A DNA stretch of 64,000 bases from Luteibacter sp. dw_328 (GTDB lineage: Bacteria > Pseudomonadota > Gammaproteobacteria > Xanthomonadales > Rhodanobacteraceae). The position numbers were made by a program, and so were the translations under genes. The stretch lies in the NCBI RefSeq assembly GCF_018449605.1, contig NZ_JAAVUW010000006.1, positions 337,620 through 401,619 on the forward strand, in the 5' to 3' direction. The notes under the pieces are model-generated. The model saw nothing but the letters and a program-made list of their open reading frames with translations, made no database searches and was not told the origin of the DNA. Below are positions 9,819 to 18,030 of this stretch, piece after piece. Every line of letters starts with the position of its first letter. Within the stretch, counting starts at the first letter, position 1.

Positions 9819-10793
9819 TTACACCGTGAGCTTTTCGCTCAACGTCCACAGCCGTTCCACCGCCTCCGGGTCGATCGCCCAAGGACGCACGCCGACATCG
9901 TTGCTGACACGGCCCGGTGTGTTGTCCGCGTCGACCAGGACAGGCGACACCTCGACGTCCTCGCAATACACGCCACCCATGCCGTCGAGCTGAGGGCTCG
10001 TAGCGCACCAGACGCTGGTCGCCGCGCCCTGCGGCACGCTCTTGAATCCACGAGCAAGATCGACCACCGGGCGGCCTTCGTCGTCGATCGCCCCGCGAGC
10101 GCGCAGGTCGTCCTCACTCATGTGTCGAATGAGATCGGTGATGATCGCACCGGGATGCAGGGCGAAGGCGCGGATGCCTTCGGCTTCACCGCGTTTGTCG
10201 ACGCCGAGCGCGAACAGCACATTCGCCGTCTTCGACTGGCCGTACGCCATCCACGGGTCGTACTCGCGACGTTCGAAGTGGGGATCGTCGAAGTCCACGC
10301 CGGCAAACCGGTGCCCGCGAGACGACACAGACACCACACGCGCGCCGTGAGCGCGCTTCAAGGCAGGCCAAAGCCCTGTCGTCAGCTGGAAGTGGCCCAG
10401 GTGGTTGGTCGCGAACTGCATTTCGTAGCCACGTGCGTCTCGGGTCAACGGCATCGCCATGACACCGGCGCTGTTCACCAGAATGTGCAGGGGCTCGCCA
10501 CGGGCGAGGAAGCGCTCGACGAAGGCGTCGATGGAAGCGGGGTCGGCGAGGTCCATGGGCTCGATCTCGACGTCGATCCCTTCGAGGGTCTTCCGGGCCT
10601 TGGCCAGGTCACGGGCGGGGACGATGACCCGCGCTCCGGCGGCACGAAGCGCCCGGCTGGTCTCGGTGCCGATGCCCGAATAACCGCCGGTGACGATGGC
10701 GGTCTTGCCGGTCAGGTCGATACCGGCGAGCACCTCGTCCGCCGTACTGGCCATGCTGAAGCCGGAATGGATGGGGGTCTGGACGCTGGACAT
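9819..10793 (-). CDS. SDR-family oxidoreductase (retinol dehydrogenase-like)
   Basis: A 324-residue short-chain dehydrogenase. The Rossmann motif is TGGYSGIGTE (TGxxxGIG), LVNSAGVMA corresponds to the NNAG motif, SSRGHRFAG carries the catalytic Ser region, and YGQSKTANVLF gives the YxxxK catalytic pair. PARDLAKARKTLEG suggests NADP preference through its Arg residues. The ATG at 10793 has an AGGAG site 5 bases upstream and is preferred over the ATG at 10820. The gene is divergent from an AraC-type regulator, the usual arrangement for a regulator and its target. Substrate unknown. Confidence 0.9.
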   Translation of the reverse strand: MSSVQTPIHSGFSMASTADEVLAGIDLTGKTAIVTGGYSGIGTETSRALRAAGARVIVPARDLAKARKTLEGIDVEIEPMDLADPASIDAFVERFLARGEPLHILVNSAGVMAMPLTRDARGYEMQFATNHLGHFQLTTGLWPALKRAHGARVVSVSSRGHRFAGVDFDDPHFERREYDPWMAYGQSKTANVLFALGVDKRGEAEGIRAFALHPGAIITDLIRHMSEDDLRARGAIDDEGRPVVDLARGFKSVPQGAATSVWCATSPQLDGMGGVYCEDVEVSPVLVDADNTPGRVSNDVGVRPWAIDPEAVERLWTLSEKLTV

Positions 10794-10886
10794 GGGGATC
10801 TCCTCGTAGGGTCCGGACAAGGTTAGGCCTCGCCATCCGAACGATGAATGCTTGAAAGTCCGTCATCCATGCTCAATCGTACGGGT
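10794..10886. promoter_or_regulatory. divergent promoter region between SDR and AraC genes
   Basis: About 90 bases separate the two divergent starts and must hold both promoters and any operator for the AraC-type regulator. I cannot assign specific hexamers or a binding palindrome with confidence. Confidence 0.4.
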
Positions 10887-11804
10887 ATGGCTGACGATCC
10901 GATTTCCGAGGTACTGAGACTGGCCGATGTCGAGTCGGTGGTTTCCGGCGGCTTCACCGCAGGGGGCGACTGGGCAATTCGCTTCCCGCCGCCGGACAAA
11001 CTCAAGTTTTTCGCCGCGCTGCGAGGCGGGTGCTGGCTGCGCCTGGACGAAGGCGCGACGGTGCGGATGGAAGCGGGCGACATCGTCCTCCTCGTCGCCG
11101 AGCGCGGCTTCGTGCTGGCCAGCGATCTCACCCTCCCGCCGGTCGACGCACGTGAGGTGTTCGCCGGTCGCACCACGCCGATCGTGGCGCTGGGCCAGGG
11201 CGATGACATGCTCCAGATCGGCGGCCATGTCCGCTTGCATCCGACCTACGCGCCGATGCTGCACGAAGCCCTGCCGCCGATGATCCACGTGCGCGGATCG
11301 GCGCCGGAAGCGGTGACCATGCGCTGGATCCTCGACCGGATGGTTGAGGAAAGTCGTGGCGATCTGCCCGGCTCCGGCATGGCGAGGACCCAGTTGGCCC
11401 ACCTTCTGTTCGTGCAGATTCTCCGCGCCCACCTGTCGGCGGGTGGCCCGCTACAGGCCGGTTGGTTGCGTGCGGCGGCCGATCCTCGCCTGGGCGTGGC
11501 GCTGCGGATGATGCATGGCGAGCCTGGCAAGCCCTGGCGTCTCGACCAGCTGGCCAGTGCGGCGGCGATGTCGCGGACCATCTTCGCTTCCCAGTTCAAG
11601 GCGGCGGCGGGGGTGGCTCCTCTGGCCTACCTGGCGCGGTGGCGTATGAGGCTTGCGGAACGCGCCTTGCGCCAGGGCGACGTTCCTGTGGCCGTGCTGG
11701 CAAGAGACCTTGGGTACGCGTCCGAGAGCGCCTTCAGTCATGCGTTCAAGCGGATTGTCGGGGTTTCGCCGAGTCGTTATGCGGGGGCGGAGGTGTCGTT
11801 GTAG
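10887..11804 (+). CDS. AraC-family transcriptional regulator, cupin type
   Basis: About 305 residues. The N-terminal cupin-like sensor domain (SEVLRLADVESVVSGGFTAG, then GDWAIRFPPPDKLKFF) is the AraC_binding_2/cupin_6 type found beside dehydrogenase genes. The C-terminal DNA-binding domain has two helix-turn-helices: LDQLASAAAMSRTIFASQFK and VAVLARDLGYASESAFSHAF, ending with the signature VGVSPSRYA. Starts at 10848 or 10869 are possible; 10887 gives MADDPISEV, which fits the family. It probably regulates the divergent SDR gene. Confidence 0.92.
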   Translation: MADDPISEVLRLADVESVVSGGFTAGGDWAIRFPPPDKLKFFAALRGGCWLRLDEGATVRMEAGDIVLLVAERGFVLASDLTLPPVDAREVFAGRTTPIVALGQGDDMLQIGGHVRLHPTYAPMLHEALPPMIHVRGSAPEAVTMRWILDRMVEESRGDLPGSGMARTQLAHLLFVQILRAHLSAGGPLQAGWLRAAADPRLGVALRMMHGEPGKPWRLDQLASAAAMSRTIFASQFKAAAGVAPLAYLARWRMRLAERALRQGDVPVAVLARDLGYASESAFSHAFKRIVGVSPSRYAGAEVSL

Positions 11805-11831
11805 AAGGCCAGGGCTGGGGCGATCTGGTTT

Positions 11832-11854
11832 TCGCCGATGAATCGGCTCCTACA
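11832..11854 (-). repeat. REP-like palindrome (single)
   Basis: One GGAGCCGATTCATCGGCGA unit on the minus strand in the gap between the AraC gene and gmk. The stem is GCCGAT/ATCGGC around TC. Confidence 0.8.
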
Positions 11855-12020
11855 GGGAGGGTGTGTTTGGGATGGCATGGAGAGTATCGGGGCGAAGTGG
11901 CGCCGGTTCGGACGGCCTGGTGAAAGGCGGTCCGACCGAGACTTCGCTACAATCGCGTTTTGCCCAGCTCGCGATGCCGGCTCCGGGAGAAACCATGCAC
12001 GTCCAACCAGAGACCCGCGG

Positions 12021-12638
12021 ATGATCGACGGCACCCTGTTCGTGGTCGCCGCGCCCTCGGGAGCCGGAAAGTCCACGCTCGTCAACGCCTTGCTCGAGCG
12101 CGAGCCGGACATCTCGCTGTCCATTTCGCATACGACGCGGCCGCCGCGCGTGGGCGAGGAATACGGACGCCACTACTTCTTCGTAGAGCGAACGGACTTC
12201 GAGAGCGAGATCGCCGAGGGCATCTTCCTCGAACACGCCGAGGTGCACGGCAACCTGTACGGCACCTCACGCACCGTGGTCGAAGGCAAGCTCTGCGAAG
12301 GTGCCGACGTACTTCTGGAGATTGACTGGCAGGGCGCGCGGCAGGTGCGTAAGGGCAAGCCCGACTGCGTCAGCGTCTTCATCCTGCCGCCGTCGCGTGT
12401 GGAGCTGGAGCGCCGCCTGCGTGGCCGCGGCTCCGACGCCCCCGAGGTGATCGAGCGTCGCCTGTTCAACTCGCGCGAGGAGATCGCCCACGCGCACGAG
12501 TTCGATTACATCATCGTCAACGACCGTTTCGAGGACGCCCTGGCGGACCTCCAGGCGATCGTTCGCGCCGTCCGCCAGCGCACGCCTGCGTCGGCTCGCC
12601 GCCACGAGGCGCTGATCGAGGAGCTTCTCGCACCATGA
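12021..12638 (+). CDS. gmk: guanylate kinase
   Basis: Phosphorylates GMP to GDP with ATP. The 205-residue protein has the P-loop APSGAGKST (residues about 11-19), the GMP-binding segments SHTTRPPRVGEEYGRHYFFV and EHAEVHGNLYGTS, and LLEIDWQGARQVR, all standard for Gmk. The longer open frame from 11838 crosses a REP element and is not credible. Its stop overlaps the start of mlaF (ATGA), so this nucleotide kinase is translationally coupled to the Mla lipid-transport operon. In many gammaproteobacteria gmk is instead followed directly by rpoZ and spoT. Confidence 0.97.
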   Translation: MIDGTLFVVAAPSGAGKSTLVNALLEREPDISLSISHTTRPPRVGEEYGRHYFFVERTDFESEIAEGIFLEHAEVHGNLYGTSRTVVEGKLCEGADVLLEIDWQGARQVRKGKPDCVSVFILPPSRVELERRLRGRGSDAPEVIERRLFNSREEIAHAHEFDYIIVNDRFEDALADLQAIVRAVRQRTPASARRHEALIEELLAP

Positions 12639-13447
12639 CCGACGACGCCATCGTCCGCGTACGCGGACTGACCACGGTCCTCAACGGCAAGACCATCTTC
12701 GACAATCTCGATCTGGACATCCCCCGCGGAAAAGTCACCGCGATCATGGGCCCCAGCGGCACCGGCAAGACCACCCTGCTCAAGCACATCACCGGGCAGA
12801 TGCGCGGCGATGCCGGGACCATCGAGGTCGACGGTGAGAACGTGCCTTCGCTCTCTCGCGAGAAACTCTTCGAGTTGCGCGAGCGCATCGGCTACCTGTT
12901 TCAGAATTCGGCCCTGCTCACCGATTTCGACGTCTTCGAGAACGTAGCCTTTCCGCTGCGCCAGCACACCGAGTTGCCCGAAGAACTGATTCGCAACATC
13001 GTGCTGAACAAGCTCGAGGCGGTCGGTCTGCGCGGTGCGGCGCGGTTGTCGCCCACGGAACTGTCCGGCGGCATGGCCCGGCGCGTCGCCCTGGCTCGCG
13101 CCATCGTCTTCGATCCCGCGCTGATCCTCTACGACGAGCCCTTCGTCGGCCTGGATCCGATTTCGCTCAACCAGGTGCTCCTGCTCATCCGCACGCTCAA
13201 CCACACGCTGGGCATTACGTCCGTGCTGGTAGCGCATGAGCTGGCCGCCGTGCAGAAGGTGGCCGATCACGTGTACCTCATCGCCAACGGCAAGGTCGTC
13301 GCGCAGGGTGCGCCGGCCACGCTGGCCAGTGACGGCTCGCCGTGGACCGCGCAGTTCTTCGGCGGCAAGATCGACGGTCCCGTCCCGTTCCAGTATCCCG
13401 CCGGCGACTACGCCACGGCGCTCGGTTTCCCAGGAGGCAAGGCATGA
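12635..13447 (+). CDS. mlaF: MlaF, ATPase of the Mla phospholipid transporter
   Basis: A 270-residue ABC ATPase powering MlaFEDB, which moves phospholipids between the inner membrane and the periplasmic carrier MlaC and so maintains outer-membrane asymmetry. Walker A is GPSGTGKT (residues 39-46), the Q-loop FQNSALLTDF is typical of MCE-type ABC systems, the signature is LSGGMARR and Walker B LILYDEPFVGLDP. The start overlaps the gmk stop and the end overlaps mlaE, both as ATGA. The C-terminal tail after the ABC fold (PWTAQFFGGKIDGPVPF) may serve as the partner handshake seen in MlaF dimers. Confidence 0.96.
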   Translation: MTDDAIVRVRGLTTVLNGKTIFDNLDLDIPRGKVTAIMGPSGTGKTTLLKHITGQMRGDAGTIEVDGENVPSLSREKLFELRERIGYLFQNSALLTDFDVFENVAFPLRQHTELPEELIRNIVLNKLEAVGLRGAARLSPTELSGGMARRVALARAIVFDPALILYDEPFVGLDPISLNQVLLLIRTLNHTLGITSVLVAHELAAVQKVADHVYLIANGKVVAQGAPATLASDGSPWTAQFFGGKIDGPVPFQYPAGDYATALGFPGGKA

Positions 13448-14214
13448 CGACGGCCAGGAATGACAATGTCGTCGTCCGCAGCCTCACCCAGATCGGCGCC
13501 TGCGGGCTTTTCCTGCTGACGATCCTCGCGGCGATTCCCCGTAGCTTCCGCCACGGTCGCGAAACCGTCCGGCAGATCTGGTTCGTCGGCGCGATGAGCC
13601 TGACCATCGTGATGACCTGCGGCCTGTTCGTCGGCATGGTGCTCGGCCTGCAGTTGTATGACGTGCTCTCGATCTTCGGCGGCACCTCGGCCACCGGTAC
13701 CGTCGTCGCTATCGCGATCTATCGCGAGCTGGGCCCTGTGGTGACGGCGCTGTTGTTCGCCGGGCGTGCCGGCACCTCGGTCACCGCCGAGATCGGCCTG
13801 ATGCGCGCGACCGACCAGCTCGACGCCATGGAGATGATGGCGGTCGATCCCATCGCCTACGTCATCGCCCCGCGTTTCCTCGCCGGCGTGGTCGCGCTGC
13901 CCCTGCTCGCCGTGGTGTTCTGCGCCATGGGCGTGTTCGGCGGCCATCTGGTTGGCGTGACCTGGCTCGGCATCGACAACGGCACGTTCTGGTCGAACAT
14001 GACCGCCACGGTGGATGTCCATAAGGACATCATCGACGGCGTGCTGCTCAAATCCTTCGCCTTCGGCATCGTGGTCTCCCTGATCGCGGTGTTTCAGGGC
14101 TACACCACGCCGCCCACCAGTGAAGGCGTCGCTTACGCGACAACCCGCACGGTGGTCGCTTCGTCCATCGCCATCCTGGCGCTGGACTTCGTCCTCACCT
14201 CGTTCCTGATCTGA
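13444..14214 (+). CDS. mlaE: MlaE, permease of the Mla transporter
   Basis: A 256-residue inner-membrane permease of the MlaE family (E. coli MlaE about 260). It contains an N-terminal interfacial helix then five hydrophobic segments. ELGPVVTALLFAGRAGTSVT followed by AEIGLMRATDQLDAMEMM is the family signature and includes the coupling region that contacts MlaF. The ATG overlaps the mlaF stop. A longer frame from 13342 lies inside mlaF and is rejected. It dimerises with MlaF and carries the MlaD ring in homologues. Confidence 0.96.
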   Translation: MTTARNDNVVVRSLTQIGACGLFLLTILAAIPRSFRHGRETVRQIWFVGAMSLTIVMTCGLFVGMVLGLQLYDVLSIFGGTSATGTVVAIAIYRELGPVVTALLFAGRAGTSVTAEIGLMRATDQLDAMEMMAVDPIAYVIAPRFLAGVVALPLLAVVFCAMGVFGGHLVGVTWLGIDNGTFWSNMTATVDVHKDIIDGVLLKSFAFGIVVSLIAVFQGYTTPPTSEGVAYATTRTVVASSIAILALDFVLTSFLI

Positions 14215-14231
14215 GGCACCGGAGACCCGCC

Positions 14232-14276
14232 ATGACTGTCCATTCCTTCTTTACCCGTTCGAGGATCGCGCCGTGA
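14232..14276 (+). CDS. possible 14-codon minicistron overlapping the mlaD start
   Basis: In the mlaE-mlaD gap, ATG at 14232 follows a GGAGA sequence and opens a 14-codon frame, MTVHSFFTRSRIAP, whose TGA overlaps the GTG start of mlaD (GTGA). This is what is seen. Whether it is translated is inference; mlaD also has its own GAGGA site inside the minicistron. It could be a coupling device or chance. Confidence 0.3.
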   Translation: MTVHSFFTRSRIAP

Positions 14277-15148
14277 CCCAGAGACGTTCCTATGCCTTCG
14301 GCACCGGCCTGTTCATCGTGCTCGGCTTCGCCGCCCTCGCTTACCTGGCCACGCAGACCACGTCGGTCGCCAACGCCAGCCAGGGCTCCAGCTACACGGT
14401 GGAAACCCACTTCGCCAACATCGGCCAGCTGAAGAACCGCGCGCCGGTGAAGATCGCCGGCGTCCGCGTCGGCTCCGTGCAGGCGATCGAGCTTGTTCCC
14501 GGCAAGGAAGAAGCCAAGGTCACCCTGTCCATCGACGACCGCCACAAGGACATCCCCGAGGATTCCGTGGCCACGATCTTCACCAGCGGCCTGCTCGGCG
14601 ACCAGTACGTCGGCATCCAGTTCGGTTTGTCCAAGACCCCGGTCAAGGAAGGTGGCGAAATCGGCCTGACCCGTCCGGCGCAGCAGCTGGAAGAGATGAT
14701 CGGCAAGTTCTTCGGTGGCGGCAGCGCCCCGGATCGCCTGGGTGGCACGTTCCATGTCACCGGCAACTTCACCAACGTCGGTGCCCTGCAGCCGGGCGCG
14801 GCGGTGAAGATGGCCGGCGTGCCGATCGGCAGCGTCGACGCGGTGACGATCAAGCCGGGCAGCAGCGAAGCCACGGTGACCCTTGCGATCGACAAGCGCT
14901 ACTCCCAGATACCGGATGATTCGGCCGGCGCGGTGTTCACAAGCGGTTTGATCGGCAGCCAGTATGTTGCGATCCAGCCGGGCGGCTCGCCGACCTTCCT
15001 CGCCGAAGGCGACCAGCTGATCCTCACCCAGTCCGCACTCCAGCTTGAAGACCTGATCGGCAAGTTCCTCGTGAACGGCTCGCCGAGCGACAACAAATCC
15101 GGTGGCGCCTCGGGCGGCACCCAACCCGACAACTCCGGCAAGAAATAA
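14273..15148 (+). CDS. mlaD: MlaD-type substrate-binding protein with two MCE domains
   Basis: Inner-membrane-anchored, periplasmic MCE protein of the Mla system. Residues 9-27 form the single transmembrane anchor. The usual MlaD has one MCE domain in about 180 residues; this one has 291 residues and two. Domain 1 runs about 42-148 and domain 2 about 160-268. About 40 of 73 aligned core positions are identical, including IFTSGLLGDQYVGIQ versus VFTSGLIGSQYVAIQ, the pore-lining region. Each copy ends with a similar (E)(M/D)LIGKF helix. A Gly/Ser-rich tail follows. GTG start with GAGGA 7 bases upstream. This predicts a stacked double ring if it hexamerises. Confidence 0.93.
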   Translation: MTQRRSYAFGTGLFIVLGFAALAYLATQTTSVANASQGSSYTVETHFANIGQLKNRAPVKIAGVRVGSVQAIELVPGKEEAKVTLSIDDRHKDIPEDSVATIFTSGLLGDQYVGIQFGLSKTPVKEGGEIGLTRPAQQLEEMIGKFFGGGSAPDRLGGTFHVTGNFTNVGALQPGAAVKMAGVPIGSVDAVTIKPGSSEATVTLAIDKRYSQIPDDSAGAVFTSGLIGSQYVAIQPGGSPTFLAEGDQLILTQSALQLEDLIGKFLVNGSPSDNKSGGASGGTQPDNSGKK

Positions 15149-15171
15149 GGCCGGAACCCAGGAGACATCGC

Positions 15172-15861
15172 ATGTTGCGTCAGCTTTCCCTTGCCATTGC
15201 TCTGGCCGTCGGTGGCGTCATCGCCGCCCCCGCGTTTGCCCAGGACCCCGCGCCGGCGTCCGCCACCCAGGGTCCCGGCCCCGAGGCGATCGTGCAGACG
15301 ATTTCCGATGACCTTGCCAAGGCCATCGAAGGTCACCAGGCCGAGCTCAAGAACGATCACGAGAAGCTGATCGCGGTCATCGACGACACCTTCCTGCCGC
15401 ACTTCGATATCGACTACGCGTCGATCCTCGTGCTCGGCCAGAACGCCAGCAAGGCCACCCCGGAGCAGCGCCAGCGCTTCGCCAAGGCCTTCTACAACTC
15501 GATCACGCACCGTTACGCCGAAGGCCTGCTCAACTACACCCGTGGCCGCGTGAAAGTCCTTCCGTTCACCGGCGATCTCAACAACAAGCGCACCGTGGTC
15601 CGTACGCAGGTCATGCTCGACGACGGCAAGTCGGTCTCGGTCGACTACGCGTTCCGCAAGAGCGCCAGCGGCGACTGGAAGGCGTATGACGTGATCATCG
15701 AAGGGATTTCGTACATCTCGAACTATCGCAACCAGGTCGACGCCGAGATCAAGAAGGAAGGCCTCGACAAGCTGACCGCCGACCTCGAATCGAAGGGCGG
15801 TGCCGCGATCGACGATATCCAGAAGGATACCGGTGGCGCCAAGGGCGGCGCCCAGAAGTGA
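15172..15861 (+). CDS. mlaC: MlaC, periplasmic phospholipid carrier
   Basis: A 229-residue secreted lipid carrier that shuttles phospholipids between MlaA-porin complexes at the outer membrane and MlaFEDB. Signal peptide 1-23 (APAFA cleavage). LIAVIDDTFLPHFDIDYASI, RFAKAFYNSITHRYAEGLLN and VDYAFRKSASGDWKAYDVII are the conserved MlaC segments. The C-terminal tail (ESKGGAAIDDIQKDTGGAKG) is low-complexity. Follows mlaD by 23 bases; its stop overlaps the GTG of mlaB. Confidence 0.95.
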   Translation: MLRQLSLAIALAVGGVIAAPAFAQDPAPASATQGPGPEAIVQTISDDLAKAIEGHQAELKNDHEKLIAVIDDTFLPHFDIDYASILVLGQNASKATPEQRQRFAKAFYNSITHRYAEGLLNYTRGRVKVLPFTGDLNNKRTVVRTQVMLDDGKSVSVDYAFRKSASGDWKAYDVIIEGISYISNYRNQVDAEIKKEGLDKLTADLESKGGAAIDDIQKDTGGAKGGAQK

Positions 15862-16154
15862 TTCCGGCGTCGTTCTCGCTGACGACCACGGCACCGGGCA
15901 CCCTCGGGGTGTCCGGTGCGTTGACGTTCGCCACGGCGGCCAGCGCGCTCGAGACGGCCCGTGCCGACCTCGACCGTAGCGGCCAGACCACGCTCGACCT
16001 CAGCGGCGTTACCCATGCGGATAGCGCCGGTCTGGCCACACTACTGGCCCTGCTGGCGCACGCCCGAACCCAAGGCAAGACGCTCGCGGTCGCCAACACA
16101 CCGGAAGGCCTGCAGGCCCTGGCCCGCGTCTCGGGCGTAGAAAACCTGCTCTAA
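15858..16154 (+). CDS. mlaB: MlaB, STAS-domain subunit of the Mla transporter
   Basis: A 98-residue STAS-domain protein that binds MlaF and supports assembly and ATPase activity. The core is TTLDLSGVTHADSAGLATLL, matching the conserved D-S-x-G loop of STAS proteins, in which a Ser or Thr contacts the partner. GTG start overlaps the mlaC stop (GTGA). Last gene of the gmk-mlaFEDCB run; a REP element and the composite repeat A follow. Small size and weak conservation make annotation depend partly on position. Confidence 0.88.
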   Translation: MIPASFSLTTTAPGTLGVSGALTFATAASALETARADLDRSGQTTLDLSGVTHADSAGLATLLALLAHARTQGKTLAVANTPEGLQALARVSGVENLL

Positions 16155-16191
16155 CGCCAACGCCAGATCCCGGCTCCTGCTTGTGCGTGTA

Positions 16192-16216
16192 TGTAGGAGC
16201 CGATTCATCGGCGATC
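16192..16216 (+). repeat. REP-like palindrome (single)
   Basis: One TGTAGGAGCCGATTCATCGG unit 38 bases after mlaB, between the operon end and composite repeat A. Confidence 0.8.
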
Positions 16217-16337
16217 GGCCGCTTGCCTCGACCTACCAACTCAAGCCGCCGCTTGCGTGAGGGGTGAGGCGCAGAGCCTTCGGCGCCCCGACGTAGCGGC
16301 ACAGAGCCTTCGGTGCTCAGGCGGCGCGGCGCAGAGC

Positions 16338-16471
16338 CTTCGGTGCCCACCCTCGCTGCTCAGACACGTCCTCCGCGTTCCGTACCGGAAAGGCCGCTGC
16401 GCGGCCGTGTACTTATTTGGCCTACGGCCGCTCCACTTGTGCGGAACTCGCCTCGAGGGTGGGCACCGAAG
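16338..16471 (+). repeat. structured element T2, copy A
   Basis: 134 bases bounded by perfect 18-base inverted repeats, CTTCGGTGCCCACCCTCG and its complement. Inside is a hairpin GGCCGC-TGC-GCGGCC and a second small GGCC-TAC-GGCC hairpin. It belongs to the stem class ending in CTTCGGTGCCC. Confidence 0.85.
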
Positions 16472-16682
16472 ACTCTCCCCAACCCTGAGGTTCGCGTGGG
16501 TCGAGCGAAAGCACGGCAGCATCGTCGGCAGGCTCGCAGGCAAGCAGGCACGCCGGTGGAGGCGCAGACGCGAGTAAGGCGTTCCGCAACCGGTTGCCCG
16601 CAATCGCTTCCGCATCGGCTGGGTGTTCCGGGAGCGCCCACGCCAACGGCTCTCCGCCCACTCCACCGTATCGTCGTGAGAG

Positions 16683-16819
16683 ACCTTGGTGTCCACCCTC
16701 GATGCGAGTTCCGCACAAGTGGAGCGGCCGTAGGCCAAATAGATACACGGGCCGCGTGAGCGGCCTTTCCTTCTCGAACGCGGAGGACGTGTCTGAGCAG
16801 CGAGGGTGGACACCAAGGT
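16683..16819 (-). repeat. structured element T1, copy A
   Basis: 137 bases bounded by perfect 19-base inverted repeats, ACCTTGGTGTCCACCCTCG and its complement. The interior is the reverse complement of copy T2 nearby, with hairpin loop TCAC on the minus strand. Confidence 0.85.
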
Positions 16820-16997
16820 CTCCCCGCGAGACGCCCAAGTGTTGAGAGCGATGGCAACGCCGAGCCCCGCGAAGCCGAAGGCGAGCCATGCGCGAGGCGC
16901 GAGGCGCGAGAGAATCGCCGGCCTGAAAGCCCGGAAATCAGGCATCAAGCGCACGAGCGACCAGGAAAAGGCTCCACGGAAATCGACGACGAACCAT

Positions 16998-17023
16998 AAA
17001 AGAAGGCCCCTCGCGGGGCCTTC
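16998..17023 (-). terminator. intrinsic terminator of mlaA
   Basis: On the minus strand a 9-base-pair stem GAAGGCCCC/GGGGCCTTC with a 4-base loop, followed by TTTT, starts 4 bases after the mlaA stop. Confidence 0.85.
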
Positions 17024-17026
17024 TCC

Positions 17027-17854
17027 TTACTCGGGCTTTTCGCCGTTCTGGCGTTCCCACTTGTGCTGCTCATCGAGCAGCTTGTCGGGATCGAAGCCCT
17101 GGTTGTCGTTCAGCCCCTGCATCTGTTCAATGACCGCGTCCGGCGGGTTGCCGTCGTAGATCTGGTACAGGCGCTGCTGGCGGTAGGCGTCACGCATGAA
17201 CACGTACGGATCGTAGGCCGAGGCAAGGAAGCTCTCGGCATCGATACCGCGCGAGCGCAGGGTCACGAGATAGAGCGCCGACGGGATGTATTCCTGACCG
17301 TACTTGTAGCTGTGGTTGCGCGAGTAGTAGCTGAGCGGGTCGAAGAAATAGCTGTCGACCGGCAGGCGCCAGACGTCGCGGACCGTGGTCGGGCCGACCA
17401 GCGGCAGCACCAGGTAGTCGCCCTCGGGCAAGCCCCAGCGAGCCAGCGTCACGCCGAAGTCGTTGTCTTCCAGGGGAATACCGAGCAGGCTTGCCGGATC
17501 CTTGAAGCCGAGGAAACCGATCGTCAGGTTCACGACGAAGCGGCTGGTCGACTGGATCGCCTGCTTCGGACGAGCCTGCAGCAGGTCGTTGGCCACCGTG
17601 ATCGGCAGCCGGATATTGGTGTAGAAGTCGCTGACCGCGGTGCGTACGGCCGGGGTGGTGACCTTCCGGTAGCCGACAGCCACGGGGCGAATGACCGCCT
17701 TGTCGAGCTTGTCGTTGAAGGCGTACATGTTCCGGTTGAAGTGTTCGTTCGGATCGTCCGTGCGCGGCGGTGCGATATGGCACGCGGCAAGCAGGGCGGT
17801 GGCGAACACGGCCAAAGCGGGTCTGGCGATCCGGGAGATCAGATTCAGGTGCAT
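17027..17854 (-). CDS. mlaA: MlaA (VacJ) outer-membrane lipoprotein
   Basis: Outer-membrane lipoprotein that removes misplaced phospholipids from the outer leaflet and hands them to MlaC. The 275-residue precursor has a lipoprotein signal with lipobox LLAAC (Cys about 25). FNRNMYAFNDKLDKAVIRPV is the VacJ signature, and GLPEGDYLVLPLVGPTTVRD is the conserved central segment. The frame extends upstream to 17974, but the signal peptide fixes ATG at 17854. It is separate from mlaFEDCB and convergent with it, with composite repeat A in between, and is divergent from rpoZ. Confidence 0.96.
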   Translation of the reverse strand: MHLNLISRIARPALAVFATALLAACHIAPPRTDDPNEHFNRNMYAFNDKLDKAVIRPVAVGYRKVTTPAVRTAVSDFYTNIRLPITVANDLLQARPKQAIQSTSRFVVNLTIGFLGFKDPASLLGIPLEDNDFGVTLARWGLPEGDYLVLPLVGPTTVRDVWRLPVDSYFFDPLSYYSRNHSYKYGQEYIPSALYLVTLRSRGIDAESFLASAYDPYVFMRDAYRQQRLYQIYDGNPPDAVIEQMQGLNDNQGFDPDKLLDEQHKWERQNGEKPE

Positions 17855-18030
17855 CGGGGCGACTTTGCGGGTGGGGCGATACTTTAGTGTACCGCTTGGT
17901 TTTATTATTTGCACTAATACCCGTCCATCCTGGCCAGAACCGCGCATGATACCCCTCCCCTGATTGCCAGCCAACCGGCCGGACCGGTAAACTGCCCGAC
18001 CAGAAGTGTCTTTATTGTCAAGGATTTGAA

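Larger units (their letters stand above)
16268..16910 (-). repeat. composite repeat locus A (two inverted 135-base elements plus core)
   Basis: This locus fills most of the gap between mlaB and mlaA. Read on the minus strand it has: three heptamers (GCGCGAG on plus, 16890-16910), a conserved flank ending CTTGGGCGTCTCGCGGGGAG, element T1 (16683-16819), a 211-base core, inverted element T2 (16338-16471), and three 30-base-period units (CAGAGCCTT at 16272, 16302, 16332). Loci B and C have the same order on the plus strand. Core ends are shared with B and C (ACGATACGGT near T1; ACGCGAACCTCAGGG near T2). I see no transposase or convincing reading frame. Confidence 0.85.

Noticed and set aside
16338..16471. 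Palindromic 135-base element as an integron attC site
   Set aside because: No RYYYAAC/GTTRRRY core sites at its ends, no integrase gene, and no gene cassettes between copies.
16241..16954. Long open frames on both strands through composite repeat A (and the same at 25.9-26.8 kb and 45.7-46.5 kb)
   Set aside because: The peptides are low-complexity images of the palindromic repeats (for example LRPLHLCGTRLEGGH), occur on both strands, are interrupted differently at each locus, and lack ribosome binding sites.
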